From: Alphaproteobacteria bacterium
GTDB lineage: Bacteria; Pseudomonadota; Alphaproteobacteria; Micropepsales; Micropepsaceae
Reading direction: 5' to 3'
Assembly (NCBI GenBank): GCA_019245415.1
Contig: JAFARO010000004.1
Span: 248,001 to 312,000 of the forward strand
Length of the DNA: 64,000 nt
Shown: piece after piece, positions 43,971 to 52,703 of the stretch
Position numbering within the stretch: the first letter of the stretch is position 1
How the letters are laid out: each line of letters opens with the position of its first letter
The notes under the pieces: model-generated
What the model was told of the DNA's origin: nothing
Seen by the model: the letters and a program-made list of their open reading frames with translations, nothing else
The model's database searches: none
Position numbers and translations under genes: made by a program

Positions 43971-45518
43971 ATGGCGACAGCAAATCGAGCGATTTCGAAA
44001 TCACTTTGTTTCTTCATCGCGCTCTTTGCAGGCGCCTGCGCTTCGCCTGCATTCGCCGTGTATGAGTCCGATTGTCATCACCGCAACAACGGCACCGGGA
44101 AGCGTCTGCTCGAATGCATCAAGGCCGAAGCGCTGTGGCGGCACCTGGCGAATTTCCAGGCGATTGCCGACGCGAACCCCGGCGCCAAGGGGCATGGCAA
44201 TCGCGATACCGGCACATCGGGTTATCTCGCCTCGGTGAACTATGTCGCCGCACTGATGCAGCAGGCCGGTTACGCCGTGCAGATTCAGTCCTATGCGTGG
44301 AAGCACTCCGTCACGGTCGGAACACCACGCCTGATCATCGATGGCCGTGCGTACACAGAAGGCGAAGAATGGTTCGTGGCCGACCTGTCGGGAAGCGGAA
44401 GCGTCGATGCGCCGCTTGACGTGCCGCACGATAGCGATGGATCGGGGAGCGGTTGCGCGCCGGCTGCATTCGGCGGCTTTCGCAAGGGCGGTGTGGCGCT
44501 GCTGAAACGCGGCGCGTGCGAATTCGATATCCAAGTGGCCAATGCGAAACATGCGGGCGCCGCCGCGGTCGTTCTGTGCAACGACCGCGCCGCGGTCGAT
44601 GCGCCATCCTTCCGCCGGCATGGCGACGGCAGCGCCTTCGCGGTGCAGCTGACGCGGGAGGCGGGTATTCCCGTCATCGGCGCGCTCGCCTACGATCAAG
44701 GCTCCGCGCTCGCCGCGCAGGTCTTTTCCGGCCACGCGCCGATGGCCCGCATCGCCGTGCGGACCGAGACGAAGTCCGGCACCGATTACAACGTCATCGC
44801 GGAGTCCCCCTACGGCGATCCGGACCGCACCATCGTCGTCGACGCGCATCTGGACTCGATCTATGGCGCCGGCGTTCTCGACAACGCCTCCGGCTCGGCG
44901 ACGATCCTGGAGATCGCGCGAAACCTCGCTGACACTCCGACGCCAAACCGGCTGCGCTACATCTGGTTCGGCGGCGAGGAGATCGGTCTTCTGGGTTCGC
45001 GGTACTACACGCATGCGCTGAGCAAGGCAGAGATCAAGCAGATCGCCTTCGACATCGATGTCGACGTCACGGCGACGCCCAACTATGCCATTCTGATCGC
45101 CGATCCCGGTCACGCGCATGGCGCGGACAAGTTTCCGCCCAATGTCGTTCCCGCCTCGCAGATTGGCAACCGGCGCTTCGAACATTATTTCCGCAAGATC
45201 GGCATCCCGGCGCGCATCGCGAGCTTCGGCAATGACGGTACCGATTCGCTCGCCTTCAGCCGCGCGGGCGTGCCCAATACCGGCATCCTCACCCAGCAGA
45301 ATTGTTGCAAGCATGCTTGGGAAGTTCGTCTGTGGGGCGGGTTCCTCGGCAATTTCGAAGGCAAGATCCCCGGCCACAACGGCGGCTGCGTGGATTGGCC
45401 AAGGCGCTGGTGCGACAATCTTTCGAACACCGACCGCGAGGTTCTCGAATTCGTGTCCAAGGCGACGGCAGCCGTCGTGCTCCAATTCGCCAATGACGCC
45501 GCGGAAAGACGCAAGTGA
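43971..45518 (+). CDS. Secreted M28 family metallopeptidase with PA domain
   Basis: 515 residues with a signal peptide ('LCFFIALFAGACASPAFA'). The zinc ligands of M28 aminopeptidases are visible: His/Asp in 'VVDAHLDSIYGAGVLDNASGS', and the Glu pair in 'YIWFGGEEIGLLGSRYY'. A protease-associated (PA) insert spans about residues 150-255 ('GGVALLKRGACEFDIQVANAKHAGAAAVVLCND'). Eight or so Cys suggest disulfides. It begins 36 bases after pbpC and may be cotranscribed. Likely releases amino acids from extracellular or periplasmic peptides. Confidence 0.9.
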   Translation: MATANRAISKSLCFFIALFAGACASPAFAVYESDCHHRNNGTGKRLLECIKAEALWRHLANFQAIADANPGAKGHGNRDTGTSGYLASVNYVAALMQQAGYAVQIQSYAWKHSVTVGTPRLIIDGRAYTEGEEWFVADLSGSGSVDAPLDVPHDSDGSGSGCAPAAFGGFRKGGVALLKRGACEFDIQVANAKHAGAAAVVLCNDRAAVDAPSFRRHGDGSAFAVQLTREAGIPVIGALAYDQGSALAAQVFSGHAPMARIAVRTETKSGTDYNVIAESPYGDPDRTIVVDAHLDSIYGAGVLDNASGSATILEIARNLADTPTPNRLRYIWFGGEEIGLLGSRYYTHALSKAEIKQIAFDIDVDVTATPNYAILIADPGHAHGADKFPPNVVPASQIGNRRFEHYFRKIGIPARIASFGNDGTDSLAFSRAGVPNTGILTQQNCCKHAWEVRLWGGFLGNFEGKIPGHNGGCVDWPRRWCDNLSNTDREVLEFVSKATAAVVLQFANDAAERRK

Positions 45519-45557
45519 CGCCTTGACGCTCCGTGCGTTTCCGGCTCGTTTCGGACG

Positions 45558-46826
45558 ATGAGCAAGCCGCGCCCGCTATCCGACCGCAATCATACCTTCG
45601 CGCTGTTGTTCGTCAGCCTGATGTGCCTGGGCGCAGGCCAGTCGGTGATGTTCGCGGTGCTGCCGTCGCTCGTGCGCCGGCTGGGGCTCTCCGAGTTCCA
45701 GGGCTCGCTGCCTTTCGTCGTCTCCGCCGCCATCTGGCTCTTCACCTCGAGCTTCTGGGGCCGGCAGAGCGACCGTTTCGGCCGCAAGCCGATCATCCTT
45801 CTGGGCCTCATCGCCTTCGGTGTGTCGTTCGCCCTGTTCGGGGTGTTCGCCAATCTCGGCACCGACAAGTGGCTTGCCGTCGCCTTGGCCTATCCGCTGA
45901 TGATCGCGGCGCGCTCGCTCTACGGCATCTTCGGCTCGGGCACCTCGCCCGCGGCCCAAGCGTACGTCGCCGACCGCACCACGCGGGCCGAGCGCACCTC
46001 CGGCGTCGCCACGATCAATGCCGCGTTCGGGCTCGGCACCGCGGTCGGTCCGGGGATCGGCGCGCTGCTCGTGGTGTTCGGACTGTTCGCGCCGTTCTAT
46101 TTCACCGCGCTTGCGGCGTTCGCCAGCGCCACCGCGATCTGGCTCTTCCTGCCCGAGCATTCGCGCCCGCATGTCCAGGCGGCTGAGCGCCAGACGCTCA
46201 AGTGGCACGACCGGCGCATCTGGCCTTTCATCGTCTTCGGCGTCGGCATCAGCACTGCCGGCGCCGTGCCGATCCAGACCATCGGCTATCTCTTCATCGA
46301 CGCGCTGCATTTCAGCCAGAAGGCGGCGCCGCAATACACGGCAGTGGCGCTCAGCGCGAGCGCCATGGCGGCGATCTTCGCTCAGCTCGTGGTGGTGCAG
46401 CGCTTCGATCTCTCGGCGCGGACCCTGATGCGCTGGGGCGGCACGATCTGCATTCTCTCCTTCTCCTTGTTCGCCGTCAGCCGCTCCTTCGGTCCACTCG
46501 TGTTCGCGCTGATGATCAACGGTTTCGGCTTCGGCATGGTCCGCCCCGGTTATGCCGCGGCCGCCTCGCTGGCGGTGGATCCCCACGAGCAAGGTGCGAT
46601 CGCCGGGCTGACCGGGGCGACCTCGGGCGCGGGCTTCATCTTCGGGCCGATGATCGCGACCGCGCTCTATCATGTCGCGCCCTATGCGCCCTACCTCTTC
46701 GGACTGGCGCTGATGGCGGCCTGCTATCTCTATTCGCTGTTCTCGCCGCATCTCAAGCGCGCGGGGCTGGTGGCGCCGGACGGCGAGCAGATCGAAGACG
46801 CCGCCGAATTGCTCCCCGACGCCTGA
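45558..46826 (+). CDS. MFS transporter (TetA/drug-efflux-like)
   Basis: 422-residue protein with twelve predicted membrane helices. The loop 2-3 MFS motif is clear ('FWGRQSDRFGRKPIILLGLIAFG'), as is motif C-like 'INAAFGLGTAVGPGIGALLVVFG' in helix 5, marking it as a drug:H+ antiporter type. The C-terminal half has 'GFGFGMVRPGYAAAASLAVDPHEQGAIAGLTGATSGAGFIFGP'. Substrate unknown. It ends three bases before the convergent lytic transglycosylase. Confidence 0.9.
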   Translation: MSKPRPLSDRNHTFALLFVSLMCLGAGQSVMFAVLPSLVRRLGLSEFQGSLPFVVSAAIWLFTSSFWGRQSDRFGRKPIILLGLIAFGVSFALFGVFANLGTDKWLAVALAYPLMIAARSLYGIFGSGTSPAAQAYVADRTTRAERTSGVATINAAFGLGTAVGPGIGALLVVFGLFAPFYFTALAAFASATAIWLFLPEHSRPHVQAAERQTLKWHDRRIWPFIVFGVGISTAGAVPIQTIGYLFIDALHFSQKAAPQYTAVALSASAMAAIFAQLVVVQRFDLSARTLMRWGGTICILSFSLFAVSRSFGPLVFALMINGFGFGMVRPGYAAAASLAVDPHEQGAIAGLTGATSGAGFIFGPMIATALYHVAPYAPYLFGLALMAACYLYSLFSPHLKRAGLVAPDGEQIEDAAELLPDA

Positions 46827-46829
46827 AAC

Positions 46830-48047
46830 TCACTTCGCCATCGTTTCCATCGCCAGGCGCGTGAGCAGGCCTTCGGTCGGGAAGCCGTCGGCGGCGAGGC
46901 CGTGCTTCTTCTGGTAATCGCGCAGTGCCGAACGCGCCTTGCGCCCCAGGACGCCGTCGACCGAACCGATGTCGTAGCCGAGCTTGAGCAGGTAGTTCTG
47001 GAACGCGACGCGCTCGTCGCGGGTCAGCGCCACTTCCTCGCGCGGCCATGATCCGACCACGCCGGGAAGGCCCTTCAGCCGGTCCGCCAGCAGGCACACG
47101 GCGAGCGCATAGGAGGCCGCGTTGTTGTATTTGAGCACGACCTTGAAATTGCCGAACACCAGGAAGGCCGGTCCGCGCGCTCCAGAGGGCAGGTAGATCG
47201 CGCCGTATTCCTCGGCGCTCGGCAGATCGCCGCCGGCCACGGTCTTCACGCCGAGCCTGCGCCATTCGCCGACAGGCTTGGTGACGTCGAGATCGGCGCT
47301 TTCGTAGGCGAAGCCCTGGGGCAATGCGACTTCGTAGCCCCAGGCGTTGCCGCGCTGCCAGCCGGCGGACGCGAGCACGTTCGCCGTCGAGGCGAGCGCG
47401 TCTGGGGTGGAGTGCCACAGGTCGATCTGTCCATCGCCGTCGCCGTCCACCGCGTGCGCCAGAAAGGTCGAGGGCACGAACTGCGTCTGACCGAAGGCGC
47501 CCGCCCAGGACGAGGTCATCTGCGCGGCGCCGTAGTGCTGCTGTTGCATCATCTTGAGCGCGGCGATCAATTCGGGCCGCGCATAGTCGGTGCGGGGTCC
47601 GTCATAGGCGAGCGTCGCCAACGCCTCGAACATGTTGAACGGCTCGTGACCACGACCGTAATCGCTTTCGTTGCCCCAGACCGAGACCAGGACCTCCTTG
47701 GGAACGCCGTAGCGGGCTTCGATGGCGGTGAGCACCGGCAGGTTGGTGGCCAGGGCCATGCGTCCGTCGGCCACGCGCTTGTCCGACACCGCGGTGTCCA
47801 AATAAGACCAGATCGGCCGGGCGAATTCGGGCTGATTGAGATTGAGGTCTTCGACCCTGGGGTTGCGTGCGATCGCCGCCATCGCGGCGTCGTAAGTGGC
47901 GTCCGCGATGCCCTGGCGGCGGGCCTGATCGCGGAAATCGCGCACGAAGTCCTGGAATTTTTGGTCCTGAGGCTCAAGCGGCGCCGCTGCCGTCAGCAGC
48001 CACAGGGCCGTCGCCGCCGCCCCCCAACGCGCCAGGCTCTTATGCAT
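46830..48047 (-). CDS. Lytic murein transglycosylase (MltB-type) with peptidoglycan-binding domain
   Basis: 405 residues. A signal peptide ('RWGAAATALWLLTAAAPLEPQ') is followed by the SLT_2 catalytic domain, with the catalytic Glu in 'LVSVWGNESDYGRGHEPFNMFEALATLAYDG' and 'SWAGAFGQTQFVPSTFLAHAVDGDGDG'. A C-terminal PG_binding_1 domain ('LLKLGYDIGSVDGVLGRKARSALRDYQKKHGL') ends the protein. It cleaves peptidoglycan strands in the periplasm with 1,6-anhydro product formation. The ATG at 48047 is the only start giving a normal signal sequence. Confidence 0.93.
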   Translation of the reverse strand: MHKSLARWGAAATALWLLTAAAPLEPQDQKFQDFVRDFRDQARRQGIADATYDAAMAAIARNPRVEDLNLNQPEFARPIWSYLDTAVSDKRVADGRMALATNLPVLTAIEARYGVPKEVLVSVWGNESDYGRGHEPFNMFEALATLAYDGPRTDYARPELIAALKMMQQQHYGAAQMTSSWAGAFGQTQFVPSTFLAHAVDGDGDGQIDLWHSTPDALASTANVLASAGWQRGNAWGYEVALPQGFAYESADLDVTKPVGEWRRLGVKTVAGGDLPSAEEYGAIYLPSGARGPAFLVFGNFKVVLKYNNAASYALAVCLLADRLKGLPGVVGSWPREEVALTRDERVAFQNYLLKLGYDIGSVDGVLGRKARSALRDYQKKHGLAADGFPTEGLLTRLAMETMAK

Positions 48048-48128
48048 GCCGAAGCCCCGGTTCCGAAAGCTCTTGCCTATCATACGCCGGCGGGCCGAAA
48101 TGCGGCAAAAGGGCCGATTTTTCGCCGG

Positions 48129-48157
48129 TTGACAGGAAATTTCCGCGCCACTAGTTT
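48129..48157 (+). promoter_or_regulatory. Candidate sigma-70 promoter for rpmJ
   Basis: A perfect TTGACA (48129-48134) and TAGTTT (48152-48157) are separated by 17 bases, and the rpmJ ATG follows 29 bases after the -10. The -10 matches the consensus at only three of six positions, so the call rests on the -35, spacing and position. Confidence 0.5.
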
Positions 48158-48186
48158 CCGCGCCTTCCAAATCCGGCCGGTACGTC

Positions 48187-48312
48187 ATGAAGATCCGCAA
48201 TTCGCTCAAGTCCCTGAAGAAGCGCGACAAGGATTGCCGCGTCATCCGCCGCCGCGGCCGCACCTACGTCATCAACAAGAAGAACCCCCGCTTCAAGGCG
48301 CGCCAGGGCTAG
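48187..48312 (+). CDS. rpmJ: 50S ribosomal protein L36
   Basis: 41-residue ribosomal protein, '[20 protein letters not shown]' and the closing '[12 protein letters not shown]' being diagnostic. It keeps only one of the three cysteines of the zinc-binding C-x2-C-x12-C-x4-H form, so it is the zinc-independent type normal in alphaproteobacteria. It is monocistronic, divergent from the transglycosylase and 18 bases before glcD. Confidence 0.97.
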   Translation: MKIRNSLKSLKKRDKDCRVIRRRGRTYVINKKNPRFKARQG

Positions 48313-48330
48313 TCCTGCTACGCTCCGCGC

Positions 48331-49800
48331 ATGGAGCTGCCGAGACCAGATCCCGACATCCTGTCCCGCCGCGCCCAGATCGTCGCCGCGCTGAAGACGC
48401 TTGTTGGCGACGGCGTCGTCAGCGATCGTGCCGGGCTCGCCGCGTTCGACGGCGATGCGCTCAGCGCCTATCGCCAGGCGCCGCTGGTCTGCGTGCTGCC
48501 GCGAACAAGGGAACACGTCGCCGCGGTGCTGCGCTTCGCCCGAGATAACGAAGTCCCAATCGTGCCGCGTGGTGCGGGCACTTCGCTCTCGGGCGGTGCA
48601 CTCCCGCGTGCCGACGGCATCCTGATCTCGCTGGCGCGCATGAACCGTATCCTCGACATCGACATCGCCAATCGCGCGGTGACGGTCGAGCCCGGCGTCA
48701 CCAATCTGGCGATCACCCGCGCGGTGGAGGCACAGGGCTTCTATTACGCTCCCGATCCGTCGAGCCAGATCGCCTGCACCATCGGCGGAAACATCGCGGA
48801 GAATTCGGGCGGCCTGCATTGCTTGAAATACGGCCTGACCACGAACAATCTTTTGAGCGTCACGCACATCACCATCGACGGCGAAACGCTGCGGCTCGGC
48901 GAGGGGTTCGGCTACGACCTGATGGGCATCGTCACGGGCTCGGAGGGGCTGCTCGGCATCGTCGTCGAAGCCACCTTGCGCATCCTGCCGAAGCCACCCG
49001 TGACGCGCACTTTGATGGCGGCGTTCGCCTCGGTCCCCGCGGCCGGGCAATGCGTCGCCGACATCATCGCAGGCGGCATCGTCCCGGCAGCGATGGAGTT
49101 CATGGACCGAAGCTGCATCGAGGCGGTCGAGGCCTATTGCGCGCCGGGTTATCCGGCAGGCGCCGAAGGTGTGCTGATCATCGATGCTGACGGACTTGGC
49201 TCCGAAGTCGATGCCGCCATCGCGCGCATCGCCGCGATCGCGCGCGCGCAGGGGGCTGAGGTGCGCGAGGCGACCGACGAGGCCGCGCGCGCCCGTCTGT
49301 GGGCCGGACGCAAGGCCGCGTTCCCGGCGATGGGACGGCTGGCGCCCGACATGCTGTGCATGGACGGCACCATTCCACGTCGCATGCTGCCGCAGGTGCT
49401 CGCGCGCATGGGCGCGATGGCGCGCGAATACGGGCTCGGCTTCTGCAACGTGTTCCATGCCGGCGACGGCAATCTGCATCCGCTGATCATCTTCGACGCC
49501 ATGAAGCCGGGCGAACTCGAACGCGCCGAGGCGTTCGGCGCCGATATATTGCGGCTCTGCGTTGCGGTCGGCGGGGTGCTGACCGGAGAGCACGGCGTCG
49601 GCGTCGAAAAGCGCGATCTGATGCCGACGATGTTCAGCGAGGCCGATCTCGCCCAGCAGCAGCGCCTCAAATGCGCCTTCGATGCCGAGGGCCTGCTCAA
49701 TCCCGGCAAGGTCTTTCCGACCCTGTCGGCCTGCATCGAGCAGGGCCATCTTCATGTCGGCGGGGGGCGCATGCCCTGGCCCAACCTGCCGCGCTACTGA
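48331..49800 (+). CDS. glcD: Glycolate oxidase FAD subunit GlcD
   Basis: 489-residue FAD-linked oxidase of the GlcD/D-lactate dehydrogenase family, oxidising glycolate (or D-lactate) to the 2-oxo acid. The FAD-binding region shows 'VPRGAGTSLSGGALPRADGILISLARMNRIL', 'DPSSQIACTIGGNIAENSGGLHCLKYGLT' and the C-terminal 'GVLTGEHGVGVEKRDLM'. The metal/substrate His is in 'VFHAGDGNLHPLI'. It overlaps glcE by one base (TGATG) and is the first gene of glcDEF. The regulator and transporter genes often found with glc are absent. Confidence 0.95.
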   Translation: MELPRPDPDILSRRAQIVAALKTLVGDGVVSDRAGLAAFDGDALSAYRQAPLVCVLPRTREHVAAVLRFARDNEVPIVPRGAGTSLSGGALPRADGILISLARMNRILDIDIANRAVTVEPGVTNLAITRAVEAQGFYYAPDPSSQIACTIGGNIAENSGGLHCLKYGLTTNNLLSVTHITIDGETLRLGEGFGYDLMGIVTGSEGLLGIVVEATLRILPKPPVTRTLMAAFASVPAAGQCVADIIAGGIVPAAMEFMDRSCIEAVEAYCAPGYPAGAEGVLIIDADGLGSEVDAAIARIAAIARAQGAEVREATDEAARARLWAGRKAAFPAMGRLAPDMLCMDGTIPRRMLPQVLARMGAMAREYGLGFCNVFHAGDGNLHPLIIFDAMKPGELERAEAFGADILRLCVAVGGVLTGEHGVGVEKRDLMPTMFSEADLAQQQRLKCAFDAEGLLNPGKVFPTLSACIEQGHLHVGGGRMPWPNLPRY

Positions 49801-50831
49801 TGATCGCGGAGAACGAAGCGCAGGTCGTGGAGGCGGTGCGTCAGGCACGGGAGCGCCGCTCGACACTGGAGATCGTCGGCGGCGGCACACGCCGGAGCGC
49901 GGGCAGGCCGATGCATTGCGAGGCTGTGCTGGATGTGTCGGGGCTGCGCGGCATCGTCACCTACGAGCCTGAGGAGCTTGTTCTAACGGTCAAGCCCGCA
50001 ACAACGCTCGCCGAGATCGAGGCCGTGCTTGGCGCCAGGAATCAACGGCTTGGCTTCGAGCCGCAGGACTGGTCTTCGATGCTGGGCTCGCACGGCATCA
50101 GCACCATCGGCGGCGCCGTTTCGTCCGACGCCGATGGGCCGGCTGCGATCCGCTTCGGGCGCGGCCGTGATCATTTGCTCGGCATCCGTGCCGTCAATGG
50201 CTTCGCAGAAGCCTTCAAGGCCGGCGGCAAGGTTGTGAAGAACGTCACCGGCTTCGATATCCCCAAGCTCGTCTGCGGCGCCTGGGGTACGCTGTGTGTC
50301 CTGACCGAACTGACGTTTCGCGTTTTCCCGCGCGCGCAACGCAGTGTCGTGCTCGCCAGACGCGGACTCACGCCGCCAGAGGGCTCTGCGCGATTGCGCC
50401 AGGCATGGTCGAGCCCGATCGATGCGACGGGGCTCGTCTATGCCAACGGGACGGCCTTCGTGCGGCTGGAAGGTGACGGGCCTGCGCTCGCGGAAAAGCG
50501 CGCCTTTCTCGACGGCTTCGAGGAGACTGATGCGATCGAAGACGGGTTTGCGCCCGGCGCGCTCGACATCTGGCGGCTGTCCTGCCGGGCAACCGAGGCG
50601 GTGCGCATCGCGGACTCTATTGCCGCGCCGAGGTGGTACGGCGATTGGGCGGGCACGCGCTTGTGGTTCGCGGCCGGATCGGACAAGGCTCAAGCGCTCG
50701 CGGCGCAGGGCGCGCAGTGTTTGCGCGGCAATGCGCCGCCACGTGCCGGTGACCCGCGCGCGGAGCTCGAACGCCGGGTCAAGGCAGCCTTCGATCCGCT
50801 GGGTCTGTTCAATCCGGGACGGATGGCATGA
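49800..50831 (+). CDS. glcE: Glycolate oxidase subunit GlcE
   Basis: 343 residues, the second FAD-binding subunit of glycolate oxidase. 'LEIVGGGTRRSAG', 'GSHGISTIGGAVSSDADGPAAIRFGRGRDHLLGIRAVNG' and 'GGKVVKNVTGFDIPKLVCGAWGTLCVLTELTFRV' match GlcE closely. The final 'LERRVKAAFDPLGLFNPGRM' is the family's closing motif. The ATG overlaps the glcD stop by one base, giving coupled translation. Confidence 0.95.
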   Translation: MIAENEAQVVEAVRQARERRSTLEIVGGGTRRSAGRPMHCEAVLDVSGLRGIVTYEPEELVLTVKPATTLAEIEAVLGARNQRLGFEPQDWSSMLGSHGISTIGGAVSSDADGPAAIRFGRGRDHLLGIRAVNGFAEAFKAGGKVVKNVTGFDIPKLVCGAWGTLCVLTELTFRVFPRAQRSVVLARRGLTPPEGSARLRQAWSSPIDATGLVYANGTAFVRLEGDGPALAEKRAFLDGFEETDAIEDGFAPGALDIWRLSCRATEAVRIADSIAAPRWYGDWAGTRLWFAAGSDKAQALAAQGAQCLRGNAPPRAGDPRAELERRVKAAFDPLGLFNPGRMA

Positions 50832-50905
50832 TGCGCCCGTCACCATGGCCGCCTCTGAGGCGGTACCGCTGGCTGGGCCGGCTGTCGCGGCGATGGTGAA
50901 CTAGC

Positions 50906-52138
50906 ATGCGCACCAACTTCACGCCGTCGCAGCTCTGCGATCCGCATCTGAAGGAAGCCGAGCGCAATTTGCGCACCTGCGTGCATTGCGGCATCTGCAC
51001 CGCGACCTGTCCGACCTATGTGCTCACTGGCGACGAGCGCGACGGCCCGCGCGGACGCATCGCGATGATGCAGCAGATGCTGGAGGACGGCGGCGCGCCG
51101 AGCGCGCAGGCGGTGCATCACATCGACCGCTGCCTCTCGTGTCTCGGTTGCCGCACGGCCTGTCCGTCGGGCGTCGACTATGCGCGGCTCGTCGATGCGG
51201 CACGCCTGCACATCCATGACCGCCACCGCAGGCCGCTCGCCGAGCGGCTGCTGCGCTGGTTGATCGCAAATGTCCTGCCGCGGCCGAAGCTCGTCCGCGC
51301 GGGACTCTGGCTCGCGCCGCTGGGACGGCTGCTGCCCGGACGGCTGGGCGTCATGGCCAGGATTGGCACCGGGGCGCGTGCGCGGCCCGGCGATGAAATC
51401 TGGCCGACACGGACGCGCCCTATCATGCGCGTGGCGCTGATCCGCGGCTGCGTGCAGGCCGCACTGGCGCCTCAGACCGATGCGGCCATCGCGCGCGTGC
51501 TGGCGCGGCGCGGATTCGAAGCGATGGCGCTGGAAGGTTGCTGCGGCGCGCTAGTGCACCACATGGGACGCGACGCGCAGGCCAAGGCTTTTGCGCGCCG
51601 CCTGATCGAAGCTTTCGAGCGCAGCGGCGCCGAAATGGCGATGATCGGTGCCAGCGGCTGCTCCGCGCATCTGAAGGATATGACGCAACTCTTCGCCCAC
51701 GAACCGGCTTGGCAGGCGCGAGCGCAGGCTTTCGTTTCCAAGACGCGCGATCTTCTCGAATTGGTCGACGCAACCGGAGAGGTGTCACCGCGCGTTGCGG
51801 TCGCATGGCAGGCGCCCTGCTCGCTGCAGAACGGCCTGAAGCTGGCGGACAAAGGGCGGCAGCTGCTCGCCGCGTGTGGTTTCGAGGTGCGCGAGCCTGT
51901 GGAGAGCCATCTCTGCTGCGGCTCCGCGGGAACCTACGCGATCCTCGAGCCCGATCTCGCAAAGCGGCTGCGCGAGCGCAAGCGGGCGCATTTGGCCGCA
52001 CTCGGCGCCGACATCGTGGCGAGCGCGAATATCGGCTGCCAGCAGCATCTTTCCGGGCCGGGCCTGCCGCCAGTCGTGCATCTGGCCGAGCTTGTCGATT
52101 GGGCCGACGGTGGTGCGATGCCCAGGGCGATGCGTTAG
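50906..52138 (+). CDS. glcF: Glycolate oxidase iron-sulfur subunit GlcF
   Basis: 410-residue subunit carrying electrons from the FAD subunits toward quinone. Two [4Fe-4S] clusters are bound by 'CVHCGICTATCPTY' (Cys25-35) and 'CLSCLGCRTACPSG'. Two CCG domains follow with 'LEGCCGALVHHMGRD' and 'ESHLCCGSAGTYAIL'. The gene follows glcE by 74 non-coding bases. Together glcDEF allow use of glycolate via glyoxylate. Confidence 0.95.
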   Translation: MRTNFTPSQLCDPHLKEAERNLRTCVHCGICTATCPTYVLTGDERDGPRGRIAMMQQMLEDGGAPSAQAVHHIDRCLSCLGCRTACPSGVDYARLVDAARLHIHDRHRRPLAERLLRWLIANVLPRPKLVRAGLWLAPLGRLLPGRLGVMARIGTGARARPGDEIWPTRTRPIMRVALIRGCVQAALAPQTDAAIARVLARRGFEAMALEGCCGALVHHMGRDAQAKAFARRLIEAFERSGAEMAMIGASGCSAHLKDMTQLFAHEPAWQARAQAFVSKTRDLLELVDATGEVSPRVAVAWQAPCSLQNGLKLADKGRQLLAACGFEVREPVESHLCCGSAGTYAILEPDLAKRLRERKRAHLAALGADIVASANIGCQQHLSGPGLPPVVHLAELVDWADGGAMPRAMR

Positions 52139-52147
52139 ACTTGCAGC

Positions 52148-52696
52148 ATGAAGCGCCTCGCGATCCTTGCCCTCGCCTCCATGCTCTGCGCGGCCGCGCC
52201 GGCGCTCAAGAAACCGCCGGCCCCGCTCGACCAGCTCTTCGCTCAGCTTGCAAAGGCGCAGACTCCGGAAGACGCGAAGCCGATCGAGCAGAGCATCGTC
52301 GCGATCTTCGTCCAGTCGGGCAGCCCCACCGCCGATCTCCTGATGGCACGCGCCACCGCGGCCCATGCCGCGGGCGACGATAACACGGCGCACAAGCTGT
52401 TCGACGCGATTACCGCGGTGGCGCCCGATTTCGCCGAGGGCTGGCACGCCATGGCCGTGCTCGATGCGGATTCGGGCGACGACGAGGCCGCGCTGCTCGA
52501 GCTGCAGAAGACGGTGACGCTCAACCCGCGCCAGTTCGTGGCGATGAATGAGCTCGCCCAGATGCTGGAGGAGTACGGCAACAAGCCGGCGGCGCTCGCG
52601 CTCTACAATAAGGCGCTTGCGCTCGACCCGCAGCTCGAAGGTGTCGCCAAGCACATCAAGGCGCTCACGCGCGACGTCCAAGGGCAGGGGATTTAG
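52148..52696 (+). CDS. Tetratricopeptide-repeat periplasmic protein
   Basis: 182 residues with a short signal peptide ('KRLAILALASMLCAAAPAL'). The remainder is helical with TPR spacing, clearest in 'GWHAMAVLDADSGDDEAALLELQKTVTLNPRQFVAMNELAQMLEEYGNKPAALALYNKALALDPQLEG'. TPRs bind other proteins; no partner is evident. It starts nine bases after glcF but is likely independent in function, and converges on pyk. Confidence 0.8.
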   Translation: MKRLAILALASMLCAAAPALKKPPAPLDQLFAQLAKAQTPEDAKPIEQSIVAIFVQSGSPTADLLMARATAAHAAGDDNTAHKLFDAITAVAPDFAEGWHAMAVLDADSGDDEAALLELQKTVTLNPRQFVAMNELAQMLEEYGNKPAALALYNKALALDPQLEGVAKHIKALTRDVQGQGI

Positions 52697-52703
52697 CCAC
52701 CGC